DNA of 64,000 nt from Flavobacterium sp. UBA7665 (GTDB lineage Bacteria; Bacteroidota; Bacteroidia; Flavobacteriales; Flavobacteriaceae), in contig DLHP01000030.1 in assembly GCA_002483285.1 (NCBI GenBank), forward strand, positions 124,001 through 188,000, read 5' to 3'. Made by a program: the position numbers and the translations under genes. The notes beneath the pieces were generated by a model. The model worked only from the letters and a program-made list of their open reading frames with translations, did no database searches and was not told where the DNA came from. Below are positions 32,693-41,350 of the stretch, in pieces (position 1 is the first letter of the stretch; each line of letters opens with the position of its first letter).

Positions 32693-34270
32693 TTAGCGTT
32701 TCAAATCAATCCGCGCATAGACATAATCGGGCATTTTGGAGAGCGCAGTTTTAAGTTTTTCGAGATTGGCGGTTTTCCTGGTTTCGTCCTTGAGGTTGTA
32801 GTTGTAATTGTCGAAGAGGAAATACATCAGTACGCGATTGAAATCATCAAGTTCATCATCAGCAATCATGTCGAGCATTCGGGTTTCAACCAAATCGTTT
32901 GCCGTCGATTCAGACAGCGCCCTTCCGATGCGTCTGATGCTGCCAAAATAATGGTTTTCTACCGGATTTTCTACGCGCAGCGAAATGCCCAAGATCAAAT
33001 CGGGCACTTTGATGTCGAGCACCTCGAGTTCCCTGATGTACGTTTGGCGGCCTTCATAAGCCCAACTTCCGTCGCTCACCCGATCGAAACGGTCGTTCAT
33101 AATGTCGAGGTGCGACCGCAGGAAGATTTCCCATTTGGTCGTTTCGGCCGATAAAATAGCGATGTTCTGCGCGTGGATCCTCGGGCTGTTGTCCATGCTG
33201 CAACCGCCAATGACGCGCCGGTTTCGCTTGAGTTCGAGTGCTTCGGGTGCCGATACGTACCGCGCCACATATTCCTCAAAAGTATCGTTCGAAGCGTAGG
33301 TAATTTTGGCTTCATTGAGCGCGGCATTGAGCAGGAACACAAATCCGGGATCGGCATTTTTGAGCGAGTCGATACGCGTGAACCGCTCGGACTCCCATTT
33401 CTCGTATTTTTCGCTGAAGGTTTTGTACTCGGTTTCGACCAATTGGCGTTTGGCCTCGCGCTGCTGTTTCTCCTTTTTGCTGAGTTTGGCTTTCTTCCAG
33501 GGCTTTTCAAAATCGAGGGTGTCAAATCCCACGAGTATATCAAAATTTTCCATGTTAAATTGCGGGCGCTTCAAAACCTGTTCGATATAATCATTGAATG
33601 CATCGGCCTTGGTTGGGATCGAATCGCGATACCGCACGCCCGTTTCCTTTGCATTTTTTACAAAAACCTGCGCCGTCGTATCTACAAGGCAATCCGAATA
33701 TTGGATCAGCCGCGCGTATTTTTCGGGAAGCTTTTTGGCCTGGAGCTCACCGATAATGTAAAATGCTTCCAGACGTTCCTCAGAATATTCGGTTTTGGCA
33801 GCATAATCGTAAATCCATTGGCCCGATTGGTGGTCGGCTTCGGATTTGACGAAATCAATCGTGTAATTCTTATGCCTTTGAAGTTCGGGTGTCTGGTAGT
33901 AATCCATTTCCTGCCCATCATAATCGATGTAGTTAGATTTGACGACGAGCAGGTTTTCATCATACGCCGCCTTTGGGTATTTTTTCCTGAAATCATCGTA
34001 CGACATTCCGGCTATTAGGTCGTTTTTGGCCTGCGCTGCCTTTTTGCCTTCGAGGTCGAAATGATGTGCTTTGCCTTGCGTAAGGACGCGGAATTCTTTG
34101 TAAACCTCGCAAGCTTTAAATTTAAGGTTGAGCGAGTCGACGATGTGTTTGAGCTTGCCGATAGAAGCATCAGAATAGATCAATCCGTTTTCATGGAGCT
34201 TGAATTCGGAACCCTGGCCATACGAATAAACACCGACCAGCAATAGGCTGCAGTAAAAGGCTCTCTTCAT
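32693..34270 (-). CDS. Unidentified secreted protein, 525 residues
   Basis: A signal peptide (MKRAFYCSLLLVGVYSYGQG) directs export. I do not recognise the family. The middle (residues about 265-310) is highly charged (KLSKKEKQQREAKRQLVE) and probably a coiled coil or helical hairpin. The C-terminal part has RRVIGGCSMDNSPRIHAQNIAI, DRVSDGSWAYEGRQTYIRELE and a final helical region with a Tyr/Asn-rich FDNYNYNLKDE. There is no lipobox, transmembrane helix or T9SS tail that I can see. It lies between asnB and a divergent glycosyltransferase cluster and seems to have its own transcript. Confidence 0.8.
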   Translation of the reverse strand: MKRAFYCSLLLVGVYSYGQGSEFKLHENGLIYSDASIGKLKHIVDSLNLKFKACEVYKEFRVLTQGKAHHFDLEGKKAAQAKNDLIAGMSYDDFRKKYPKAAYDENLLVVKSNYIDYDGQEMDYYQTPELQRHKNYTIDFVKSEADHQSGQWIYDYAAKTEYSEERLEAFYIIGELQAKKLPEKYARLIQYSDCLVDTTAQVFVKNAKETGVRYRDSIPTKADAFNDYIEQVLKRPQFNMENFDILVGFDTLDFEKPWKKAKLSKKEKQQREAKRQLVETEYKTFSEKYEKWESERFTRIDSLKNADPGFVFLLNAALNEAKITYASNDTFEEYVARYVSAPEALELKRNRRVIGGCSMDNSPRIHAQNIAILSAETTKWEIFLRSHLDIMNDRFDRVSDGSWAYEGRQTYIRELEVLDIKVPDLILGISLRVENPVENHYFGSIRRIGRALSESTANDLVETRMLDMIADDELDDFNRVLMYFLFDNYNYNLKDETRKTANLEKLKTALSKMPDYVYARIDLKR

Positions 34271-34386
34271 AATTGGTTTGTTTGATTGTTAAATTTATAA
34301 CTCCAAAACGCTTTCTAATATTGTTTGGATTCGGTGTAATGTGATTTGGTTGGGAAAATGCTTAATTTGCGACAGACTTTTACAAT

Positions 34387-35130
34387 ATGATCCATTCCAA
34401 AAAAATCGTCGTTGTCCTTCCCGCCTACAAAGCCGAGAAAACACTAATACAAACTTTCAACGAAATCCCGTTCGATATCGTCGATGAAGTAATTTTAGTA
34501 GACGACAACAGCCCCGATGAAACCATCAGCGTAGCCAAACAGCTCGGCATCCACCATATCATTAAGCACGACAACAACCTCGGTTATGGCGGCAACCAGA
34601 AAACCTGCTACAACAAAGCGCTCGAACTTGGTGCCGACATCGTTATCATGCTGCATCCAGACTACCAATACACACCCAAACTCATCCACTCGATGGCGTA
34701 TCTGATTGCCAATGATGTGTATCCTGTGGTCATCGGGTCGAGGATCCTCGGCAAAGGCGCGCTCAAAGGCGGCATGCCCATGTACAAATACATCGCGAAC
34801 CGTTTCCTGACGCTGACGCAAAACATTTTGATGAACCAAAAGTTGTCGGAATATCATACAGGTTACCGCGCTTACAATCGCGAAGTGTTGCAAAGCATCG
34901 ATTACAATTCTAATTCCGACGATTTTATTTTCGACAACCAGTTCCTCGCACAAATCTTCTACAAAGGCTTTGAGATTGCCGAGATTACATGCCCGACGCG
35001 TTATTTTGAGGAAGCTTCGTCGATTAACTTTAGCCGAAGTACGACTTATGGTTTTGGTGTGTTGAAAACCGCGATGCAATACTTTTTTGCGAAAAGCCTC
35101 GGCATCAAATCCAAATTTTTTAAGGGCTAA
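34387..35130 (+). CDS. Family 2 glycosyltransferase, dolichol-phosphate mannosyltransferase-like
   Basis: 247 residues. VVVLPAYKAEKTL at the N-terminus, VILVDDNSPDET (nucleotide-sugar Asp pair) and GADIVIMLHPDYQYTP (the DxD-equivalent region, here HPD) define a GT2 fold. The order and length match polyprenyl-phosphate glycosyltransferases, which load a sugar onto undecaprenyl phosphate. There are no C-terminal membrane helices. Donor and acceptor are unknown. It opens a plus-strand operon: the next gene starts 6 bases later, followed by two genes joined by ATGA overlaps, so a lipid-linked sugar may be used by the GT-C-like neighbour. Confidence 0.85.
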   Translation: MIHSKKIVVVLPAYKAEKTLIQTFNEIPFDIVDEVILVDDNSPDETISVAKQLGIHHIIKHDNNLGYGGNQKTCYNKALELGADIVIMLHPDYQYTPKLIHSMAYLIANDVYPVVIGSRILGKGALKGGMPMYKYIANRFLTLTQNILMNQKLSEYHTGYRAYNREVLQSIDYNSNSDDFIFDNQFLAQIFYKGFEIAEITCPTRYFEEASSINFSRSTTYGFGVLKTAMQYFFAKSLGIKSKFFKG

Positions 35131-35136
35131 CGGCGA

Positions 35137-36558
35137 ATGACATTAATCAAAAACAACATAGCGCTTTGGCTCGGATATGCGATAGCAATTGCGTTGGTTG
35201 TTGTGAATCGGCACCATTGTTTTTTTTGGGACACAGTGCAATTGGGCTCAAAACACGCCGACTTTTATTTCTCGAGTCATTTTTCGGGTTTGCTCCTACC
35301 CAATGACATTGATAGCGGGCATATTCCCACTTTTGGACTTTACATCGCTTTGGTTTGGCAAGTATTCGGGCGCTCGCTCGAAGCGAGCCATTTGGCGATA
35401 CTGCCATTTGCTATTGGGATTGTCTGGCAAATTTCACGTTTGTGCAATAAATTTGTTCCTGCCCGCTACGCCGGAATTGCAGGATTGCTGATTCTTATCG
35501 ACCCTTCGCTCTTAAGCCAGATTACTTTGGTTTCGCCTGATGTACCGTTGGCATTTTTTTTCCTGATGGGTATGAATGCCGTGTTTGAAAATCGAAAACC
35601 TTGGCTCACACTGGCGGTCTTACTTTTATTTTTGACGAGCATGCGTGGCATGATGGTCTCGGTTTGCCTATTGGCTCTGGATTTGTATTGCAATTTTGAT
35701 TGGACTTTGCATTGGAAGAAACAATTGCAACGACTCTTCAAGAGAAGTTTAATTTACTTACCGGCGCTATTGGTTTTTCTGGCGTTTAATGCCTATCACT
35801 TTCTACAAAAAGGCTGGATTGGTTACCACAAAGACTCACCATGGGCCAAATGTTTTGAGCCGGCAGGATCTGTAAAAGGCGTGCTGTTCAATGTGGGTTT
35901 ATACGGATGGCGATTGCTCGATTATGGTCGGGTCGCTGTTTGGCTGGTACTTTTTATACTGTTGTTGATTTATAAAAAACGACTCGTGAATCCAAAAACG
36001 AAAGTATTGGCCTTTTTTACGATGGTCATCGTCTTGGTACTTCCATTAAATCTTTTGTGGGCCAAGAACCTGACCGGCCATAGGTACCTGATTCCGGTCT
36101 ATCTGGTGGTTTCTATTTTCACGGTCTCGCTATTGTTTTCTGAAATGGTGAAAAGCAAAGTAAAAATCGGATTGGCGTTGCTTTGGTTTGTCATGATCGT
36201 ATCAGGAAATTTCTGGATCTACCCAACCCGCCTCAGCCAAGGTTGGGATTCCACCTTAGCACATTTACCCTATTACGGATTGCGGCAGGAAGCGTTGCAC
36301 TATCTCGACCGGGAAAAAATCAAGTATACAGACGTGGAAACGTTTTTCCCCAATACCGCAGCTCTCGACCTCATCGACCTCAGCAACGACACGCGCCACT
36401 TAGACACCTTTGACGGCAGCAAACGCTACGTGTTTTTCTCCAACGTCTACAATGTAGAAGATACCACACTCGATATCCTATTCGATCCTAGTCGTTACAA
36501 ACCCATCCAACATTTTGAAAGCAATAGGGTTTTCATTACCATCTATAAACGTTTATGA
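35137..36558 (+). CDS. Polytopic membrane protein, GT-C glycosyltransferase-like
   Basis: 473 residues with roughly ten hydrophobic segments. The N-terminus after the first helix has HHCFFWDTVQLGSKHADFY, an acidic loop at the position of the GT-C catalytic aspartate, and the central part has ITLVSPDVPLAFFFLMGMN, like the ArnT/PMT-type pattern. Such enzymes transfer sugars from polyprenyl-phosphate donors on the outer face of the inner membrane. The C-terminal ~90 residues are soluble and probably periplasmic. Assignment to GT-C is by topology and loop pattern, not by a firm motif. The neighbours (GT2 before, another membrane protein after) support surface-glycan assembly. Confidence 0.7.
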   Translation: MTLIKNNIALWLGYAIAIALVVVNRHHCFFWDTVQLGSKHADFYFSSHFSGLLLPNDIDSGHIPTFGLYIALVWQVFGRSLEASHLAILPFAIGIVWQISRLCNKFVPARYAGIAGLLILIDPSLLSQITLVSPDVPLAFFFLMGMNAVFENRKPWLTLAVLLLFLTSMRGMMVSVCLLALDLYCNFDWTLHWKKQLQRLFKRSLIYLPALLVFLAFNAYHFLQKGWIGYHKDSPWAKCFEPAGSVKGVLFNVGLYGWRLLDYGRVAVWLVLFILLLIYKKRLVNPKTKVLAFFTMVIVLVLPLNLLWAKNLTGHRYLIPVYLVVSIFTVSLLFSEMVKSKVKIGLALLWFVMIVSGNFWIYPTRLSQGWDSTLAHLPYYGLRQEALHYLDREKIKYTDVETFFPNTAALDLIDLSNDTRHLDTFDGSKRYVFFSNVYNVEDTTLDILFDPSRYKPIQHFESNRVFITIYKRL

Positions 36559-37688
36559 GCCAATCCTTCAAATATTACAGCGCCATCGTGATTGTTTTGG
36601 TTGTAAACCTCACGTTCCTCATCAAATACCTGAGCCGCGCCACTGCGTATTATCTGCCGGTAGCTTTATTGATCACGGCGATTTGCGGCGCTTTTTGGCA
36701 TCACCGATTTTCATTAAACCAATGGCTTGAAAAACGCCGCTTTCTCAATTCCGGGTTGATTGTGGTTTTTGTAGTTGTGGCTTCGGTCGTGTTTGCAAAA
36801 ATACCCTACCAATCGCTCAACGTAGACCGCTGGAGCGTCATCACCTCATTTTGGGACAATTATTTCAGCGGACAATACGTGTATTTCGCCAAGTCAAATT
36901 TTGGCAACCCGCCAGGACCGATGCCGTTCTATTACGTCCTTGCGCTTCCGTTCTACGCTATCGGGGAACTCGGCTACTTTTCATTGTTGGGAATTGTCGT
37001 GTTTGCCGTACTGCTGCGATTCGCGGGCGTGTCCAAGGCGCAGCGAACCGTCGGCATATTGCTGATTTGCTTGTCGAGCTGCTATTTGTGGGATGTGGTT
37101 TGCCGAAGCAATGTCTTCCTCAACGGATCGTTGGTCCTGTTTTCGTTGCTTTTCCTTTTCCGATCTATAGAAACGAAAAGATCACATACTCTTGTGGTCA
37201 ATGGTATCATCATCGGTTTGTTGCTGTCTACCCGAAACGTTTTTGTAATTCCGTATATCGTGGCTTTCCTTTACTTGCTCAGATCGGGACAACTTGATTT
37301 TGCACAAGTTTTTAAAATTGGGATTGTGGCAACACTAACCTTCGTCTTGACGTTCTTGCCATTCGTTTACAACCATATGGCCGATTTTATGGTGATGAAT
37401 CCGTTCGTTATCCAATCGAGTTTCCTGATGCCTCTCGGATGGAGTTTGGGTTGCATAGCCCTTTCGCTGTTGGGTTATTTCATTGTTAAAAACCCGTCTG
37501 ACGTGTACTTCTTTAGCGGCATTATACTGTTCGTCACAATCGTACTACACTTTGTTTACCAATCTTTGGTTTATGGTTTCCACGGGGCATTTTTCAACAG
37601 CCGCGCCGATATCTCGTATTTTATCCTGTGCGTGCCTTTCTTACTCTACTACGCGTTGTCGCAAAAACCGACAAGGTTGCAAACATGA
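36555..37688 (+). CDS. Polytopic membrane protein of the glycan operon
   Basis: 377 residues, about ten membrane segments, overlapping the preceding gene by ATGA. After two helices it has VDRWSVITSFWDNYFSGQYVYF and FGNPPGPMPFYYVLALP, a loop arrangement like that of GT-C glycosyltransferases, including a candidate acidic residue in each loop. I cannot assign a named family. Tight coupling to the putative GT-C enzyme upstream and to the acyltransferase downstream argues for a common role in building or decorating a surface polysaccharide or glycolipid. Confidence 0.7.
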   Translation: MSQSFKYYSAIVIVLVVNLTFLIKYLSRATAYYLPVALLITAICGAFWHHRFSLNQWLEKRRFLNSGLIVVFVVVASVVFAKIPYQSLNVDRWSVITSFWDNYFSGQYVYFAKSNFGNPPGPMPFYYVLALPFYAIGELGYFSLLGIVVFAVLLRFAGVSKAQRTVGILLICLSSCYLWDVVCRSNVFLNGSLVLFSLLFLFRSIETKRSHTLVVNGIIIGLLLSTRNVFVIPYIVAFLYLLRSGQLDFAQVFKIGIVATLTFVLTFLPFVYNHMADFMVMNPFVIQSSFLMPLGWSLGCIALSLLGYFIVKNPSDVYFFSGIILFVTIVLHFVYQSLVYGFHGAFFNSRADISYFILCVPFLLYYALSQKPTRLQT

Positions 37689-38827
37689 GTTTCCTCAATC
37701 CGATATTCGCCCTTGCGGTATTTGCGATTGCATGGCTCACTGCTTTTGTGATTCAATGGCACCACAAACCCGATTTCTCAGGACGAAAATTTGAAAGTAT
37801 CGACGGGTTACGTGGATTTCTCGCGCTCGGTGTTTTCATCCACCATGCCACCATTTGGCGCCAATACCTGCTCGAAAACCGCTGGGATTCGCCCGATTCT
37901 AATCTCTACAGCCAACTCGGTTCTACGAGTGTATCGCTGTTTTTTATGATTACGAGTTTCCTATTTGTATCCAAATTGCTCGATTCGCGTGAGACAGAGT
38001 TTAACTGGCGGCGTTTTTTCATTGGCCGTTTTTACCGCTTGGCACCCATGTACTATGTCTCGGTCGCCATCATTATGGTCATCGTGATGGTGCGAACCGA
38101 TGGGCAACTGCGCGTTCCTTTCGCTGACCTTTTTGAATCGGTAGTGCATTGGTTGTTTTTCACCATCAGCCGCATGCCCGATATCAACGGACTGGAAGCC
38201 ACAGGAATTATCAACGGTTATGTCTTTTGGTCATTGCCGCTCGAATGGCTGTTCTATTTCGGGTTGCCGTTGCTCGGCCTATTGCTTTTGAAGATAAAAC
38301 CAGCCAAGATCTACCTGGTTGCCGGCCTTCTGTTTGGGATTGGTTATTTTTTTGGAGATGGTGCGAAGTTTTATCCGTGCTTGTCGTTTATGGGCGGTGC
38401 GATTGCTGCCTTTTTGAACCAAAAGGAAAGATGGAGAAAATGGGCAACGTCAACTTACGCGAGCTGGCTGTTATTGGGCTGCCTGGCTTTGCTACTCTGT
38501 TTTCGTTCTACCGATAGTGTCTTAGGTAAAATCGCGATCACAGTCTGCTTCTCGTTTATTGCGCTCGGGAACACTATTTTTGGGTTGTTGCAAAACAGCA
38601 CGCTAAAACTCCTGGGCGAAATCAGTTATAGTACTTACCTGCTCCACGGGATTGTTTTGTTCGTAACTATCAATGAATGCCTTACTCCGGATGTTGTCAA
38701 AAATTTCTCGGGAATTGAATATTGGATGATGGTTTTTACATTGACCCCAATTGTAGTAGTTGGCAGTTATCTGGGTTTTCGCTTTGTCGAGAAGCCGTTC
38801 ATCGACCGTTCTAAATCTAACAAATAG
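37685..38827 (+). CDS. Acyltransferase 3 family (OafA/YrhL-like) membrane protein
   Basis: 380 residues from the ATG at 37685, which overlaps the previous stop as ATGA. The frame runs 19 codons further up, but inside the preceding gene. FESIDGLRGFLALGVFIHHATIW is the acyltransferase 3 signature with the catalytic-region histidine pair. GRFYRLAPMYYVSVAIIM gives the conserved RxxR-like loop after the third helix. About ten helices follow to FRFVEKPFIDRS, the usual C-terminal motif. The family moves acetyl or other acyl groups onto sugars at the inner membrane, here presumably onto the glycan made by this operon. It overlaps the Gre-like gene tail to tail by 11 bases. Confidence 0.9.
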   Translation: MSFLNPIFALAVFAIAWLTAFVIQWHHKPDFSGRKFESIDGLRGFLALGVFIHHATIWRQYLLENRWDSPDSNLYSQLGSTSVSLFFMITSFLFVSKLLDSRETEFNWRRFFIGRFYRLAPMYYVSVAIIMVIVMVRTDGQLRVPFADLFESVVHWLFFTISRMPDINGLEATGIINGYVFWSLPLEWLFYFGLPLLGLLLLKIKPAKIYLVAGLLFGIGYFFGDGAKFYPCLSFMGGAIAAFLNQKERWRKWATSTYASWLLLGCLALLLCFRSTDSVLGKIAITVCFSFIALGNTIFGLLQNSTLKLLGEISYSTYLLHGIVLFVTINECLTPDVVKNFSGIEYWMMVFTLTPIVVVGSYLGFRFVEKPFIDRSKSNK

Positions 38828-39266
38828 CGCCTATTTCATAACGCGTCGCATTGATTTCAAATACAAAGCCTGTCGTATTTCCCATCAATTGGCTGCCCAA
38901 TGGAGACTGGGGCGAAACGGCAATAATGGTAAGCCCATCCACCGTGATTTTAGTCAAGGCCGCCGAAACGAACAACAGAAAATTGTTTACTTCTGCCAAA
39001 CTGCCCAGCGCAATCTTATCTGAATCTGTATCGGGGTTTATTTTGGCCAGCACGGCTTTCTGTTCAAGAATCTCTGCGAGTTTCCTATTGAGTTTTTCCT
39101 GCTCAATATGCATCATGGACAAGGCCGTTTCGTGTTTGTCTCCAGCCGAACCTTTCGCATCGTTTTTAGAATCTTCGGTCAAAGCCGCAATCATGTCGCG
39201 GAACGCATCCTCCTTATCTTGGATTTGTTGGGTGTAATGTGCGTGTATTTTTTGTTTGAGTGTCAC
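38817..39266 (-). CDS. GreA/GreB-like transcription factor homologue
   Basis: 149 residues from a GTG at 39266 (preceded by AAAGG; no in-frame ATG nearby). Residues 1-80 are a charged helical hairpin (QQIQDKEDAFRDMIAALTEDS, SMMHIEQEKLNRKLAEILEQ). Residues about 85-149 form a small C-terminal domain with VSPQSPLGSQLMGNTTGFVF, similar to the Gre-factor C-domain SPxSPLGxALLG motif. Gre factors restart backtracked RNA polymerase. Bacteroidota homologues like this are often mislabelled 3-oxoacyl-ACP synthase. Acidic hairpin-tip residues cannot be confirmed, so cleavage activity is open. Its 3' end overlaps the acyltransferase gene convergently. Confidence 0.7.
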   Translation of the reverse strand: MTLKQKIHAHYTQQIQDKEDAFRDMIAALTEDSKNDAKGSAGDKHETALSMMHIEQEKLNRKLAEILEQKAVLAKINPDTDSDKIALGSLAEVNNFLLFVSAALTKITVDGLTIIAVSPQSPLGSQLMGNTTGFVFEINATRYEIGAIC

Positions 39267-39323
39267 CTTTGAAATGTTAATTGTGGGGATCCTAAAAGCT
39301 AGTTGCTTTTTTTATCGTTCACA

Positions 39324-39461
39324 TTTTTAAGAAATTATCCAGTTTTTCTACACTGAGATAAATTCGGAAATTGTTAGGGATGGTATCGCCCCTTCCCCGA
39401 AGGCAATTTAGTGAATCTGGGACAATCCCATTACCGAAATTCTACATCAAATGTTAAATAT
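39324..39461. repeat. Structured intergenic repeat, copy B
   Basis: Homologous to 30665-30802 with one indel: blocks TTTTTAAGAA, CCAGTTTTTCTA, TTAGGGA and CGCCCCTTCCCCGAAGGCAAT fall at identical offsets. The outer arms differ in sequence but still pair in part: CACT (39351-39354) with AGTG (39410-39413), and AAATT (39360-39364) with AATTT (39405-39409). It sits between the beta-barrel gene and the Gre-like gene, both on the minus strand. Confidence 0.7.
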
Positions 39462-39534
39462 CCCACCTATCAGCACATGATATTTTAAACACTTGATTTT
39501 AAAAACCGCCAGGACTTCGTGACAAAAGCTAAAT

Positions 39535-41289
39535 TTAAAAATCAAACTTATAATTCCCACCCACCATCACCTGAATCGGCTGCACCGGATAATCCAGCCA
39601 TTTCTGGTAGTTCTGGTTAGCAAGGTTGTTGCCACGCAAGAAGAACGACAAACGCTCGCTGAAGTTATATCCAACATGCAGGTTCGCGTCAAAATAACTA
39701 TCGGCTTTCCTGACTTCGGATACCGGCACAAGCAAATCGACGCGCATGAATCGGTCTTTTCGTTCCCCTACAAAAAACAGGTTGGTTCCGGCAAACCATT
39801 TTTCGGTGATCTTCACGTCGAGGTTGGCACCGAGTTGGATTGCCGGCAAATTCCACGGTTCGGCTTCAAACTTGGTATCATACGAGCTAAAGCTTCCGTT
39901 GATGCCAAAAGAAACATTTTTAGACAAATCGGCCTTGATTTCACCAAAGAAATTCACGGTTTTGACATCGTCATACACCACACCGAACGAGTTGCCGTAA
40001 CGATAGGCCTGTTGGTCGGCCAAACTTCCATTGAACGAATTCTTGAGGAATAACGCCTTGTTGCGTTCACTCACGAGCGAGCCCTTGATGTTGTAGCTGA
40101 TGTAATTCGACAATTTCCCGCGCAAACCACCAAAAAGGTCGAACTGTCGGTCGGTTGGGATGATGAATGTATTTGGGGACAAAAATGGATTTTGGTTCGT
40201 GAGTTGACGGTAAGAATTCTGGTCCAGTCCACCTTCGGCACCTGCATAAAACACCATCAAATCACCTACGATTTTAAGCGAGGCATTGAATTTTGGGTAG
40301 ATGTGAAATTCGTTCTTGCTATTGCTTTCGGTATCCAGGCTGTATACCACAGTTCCACCGATATTGAACGACCAATCGTCCTTGGCCATCGAAAAACTCG
40401 GCTGCACGCCAAAATTCGCATAGCCATATTTGAGCGGAACGGCCACATCGTAGATGCGGTCGAATTCGCCGCCCACATAATCGGCCATCACATTGACTTT
40501 TACCGTTTTGTTTTGGATGTCTACCTGGAAACTTGGCTTGGCAATGAAGCGGTTTTCTGCCGAGTCGTAGTTGTTAGAAAAGCGTTCGTATTTGAGCGTC
40601 ATGTCGTTGAAAACGCCTTCGTTGAATTTGATTTTTCCGCCCACGTAAATGTCGTTGTAGGTGAACCCGTCATCGATGTCGTTGTAAATCAACAGCCGCT
40701 GCTCTGGTGTGTACAACTGGTCGAAGGTTTCAGGCATTCCGTACCAACGGTACTTTTGCAATTGGTAACCCGCATCGATGTTCCAGCCTATTTCATTGGT
40801 TTTGCTACCATAGGTCAAATCAATCGACGAAGTCATGTACGCATCTTTGGGCAACACGTCCTTGATACCACCCGCCGACGACAAATGCTTGATATTTCCG
40901 GCCACATAATCGTTGTCACCGATGTTTTCGGTGATGTACAACTCTCCGAGCAAGGTCACAAAATTTCCAATGCCGCCGGTAAAATAGTTCTTGTACAATT
41001 GTTCCTGTTTGGCCTTATCGACACCCGCTGCGCGTCCTTTCGAAGGCGTAAAGGTCGAAGCCACCGGAAATGAAAAAATCGAATATTTGATGGGTTCTTT
41101 TTTGGTGGTTTCCTCATCCTCGATCGTGGGCGTTTCCTTGACCTTGAATGCGTCGGAAATCGTGGGCGTGTAGGGTTTGACGACGTTGACCACTTCGGTC
41201 CCGATGTTCTCGTCTTTCTTCTGCGCGAACGCCGTTTGCAATCCGGCAAGAATTAAAATTGTGAAGGTATATTGGATGTTGATTTTCAT
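39535..41289 (-). CDS. Outer-membrane beta-barrel, TonB-dependent-receptor-like, paired with a TPR protein
   Basis: 584 residues from the ATG at 41289 with signal peptide MKINIQYTFTILILAGLQTAFAQ. After a short linker (VVNVVKPYTPTISDAFKVKE, the usual start of this Bacteroidota group) there is no full plug domain. The rest is barrel-like, ending FLRGNNLANQNYQKWLDYPVQ and GGNYKFDF with a terminal Phe. The 'RGNNLANQNY...W..YP' ending is the TonB-receptor C-terminal pattern, so it looks like a receptor that has lost its plug. It follows the 1003-residue TPR protein by 61 bases on the same strand; the two probably form one outer-membrane unit. Substrate unknown. Confidence 0.8.
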   Translation of the reverse strand: MKINIQYTFTILILAGLQTAFAQKKDENIGTEVVNVVKPYTPTISDAFKVKETPTIEDEETTKKEPIKYSIFSFPVASTFTPSKGRAAGVDKAKQEQLYKNYFTGGIGNFVTLLGELYITENIGDNDYVAGNIKHLSSAGGIKDVLPKDAYMTSSIDLTYGSKTNEIGWNIDAGYQLQKYRWYGMPETFDQLYTPEQRLLIYNDIDDGFTYNDIYVGGKIKFNEGVFNDMTLKYERFSNNYDSAENRFIAKPSFQVDIQNKTVKVNVMADYVGGEFDRIYDVAVPLKYGYANFGVQPSFSMAKDDWSFNIGGTVVYSLDTESNSKNEFHIYPKFNASLKIVGDLMVFYAGAEGGLDQNSYRQLTNQNPFLSPNTFIIPTDRQFDLFGGLRGKLSNYISYNIKGSLVSERNKALFLKNSFNGSLADQQAYRYGNSFGVVYDDVKTVNFFGEIKADLSKNVSFGINGSFSSYDTKFEAEPWNLPAIQLGANLDVKITEKWFAGTNLFFVGERKDRFMRVDLLVPVSEVRKADSYFDANLHVGYNFSERLSFFLRGNNLANQNYQKWLDYPVQPIQVMVGGNYKFDF

Positions 41290-41350
41290 AGTTTGATTTT
41301 TGGTGGAAAGCATCTTTTATCTTGCAGCGCAGCGGTCTTTCGTCTTTTTT

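Noticed and set aside
33173..34018. 281-codon plus-strand frame
   Set aside because: Antisense to the 525-residue secreted protein, which has a signal peptide and a normal composition.
40192..41073. 293-codon plus-strand frame
   Set aside because: Antisense to the barrel gene, rich in Val/Phe/Arg as expected for a reverse reading.
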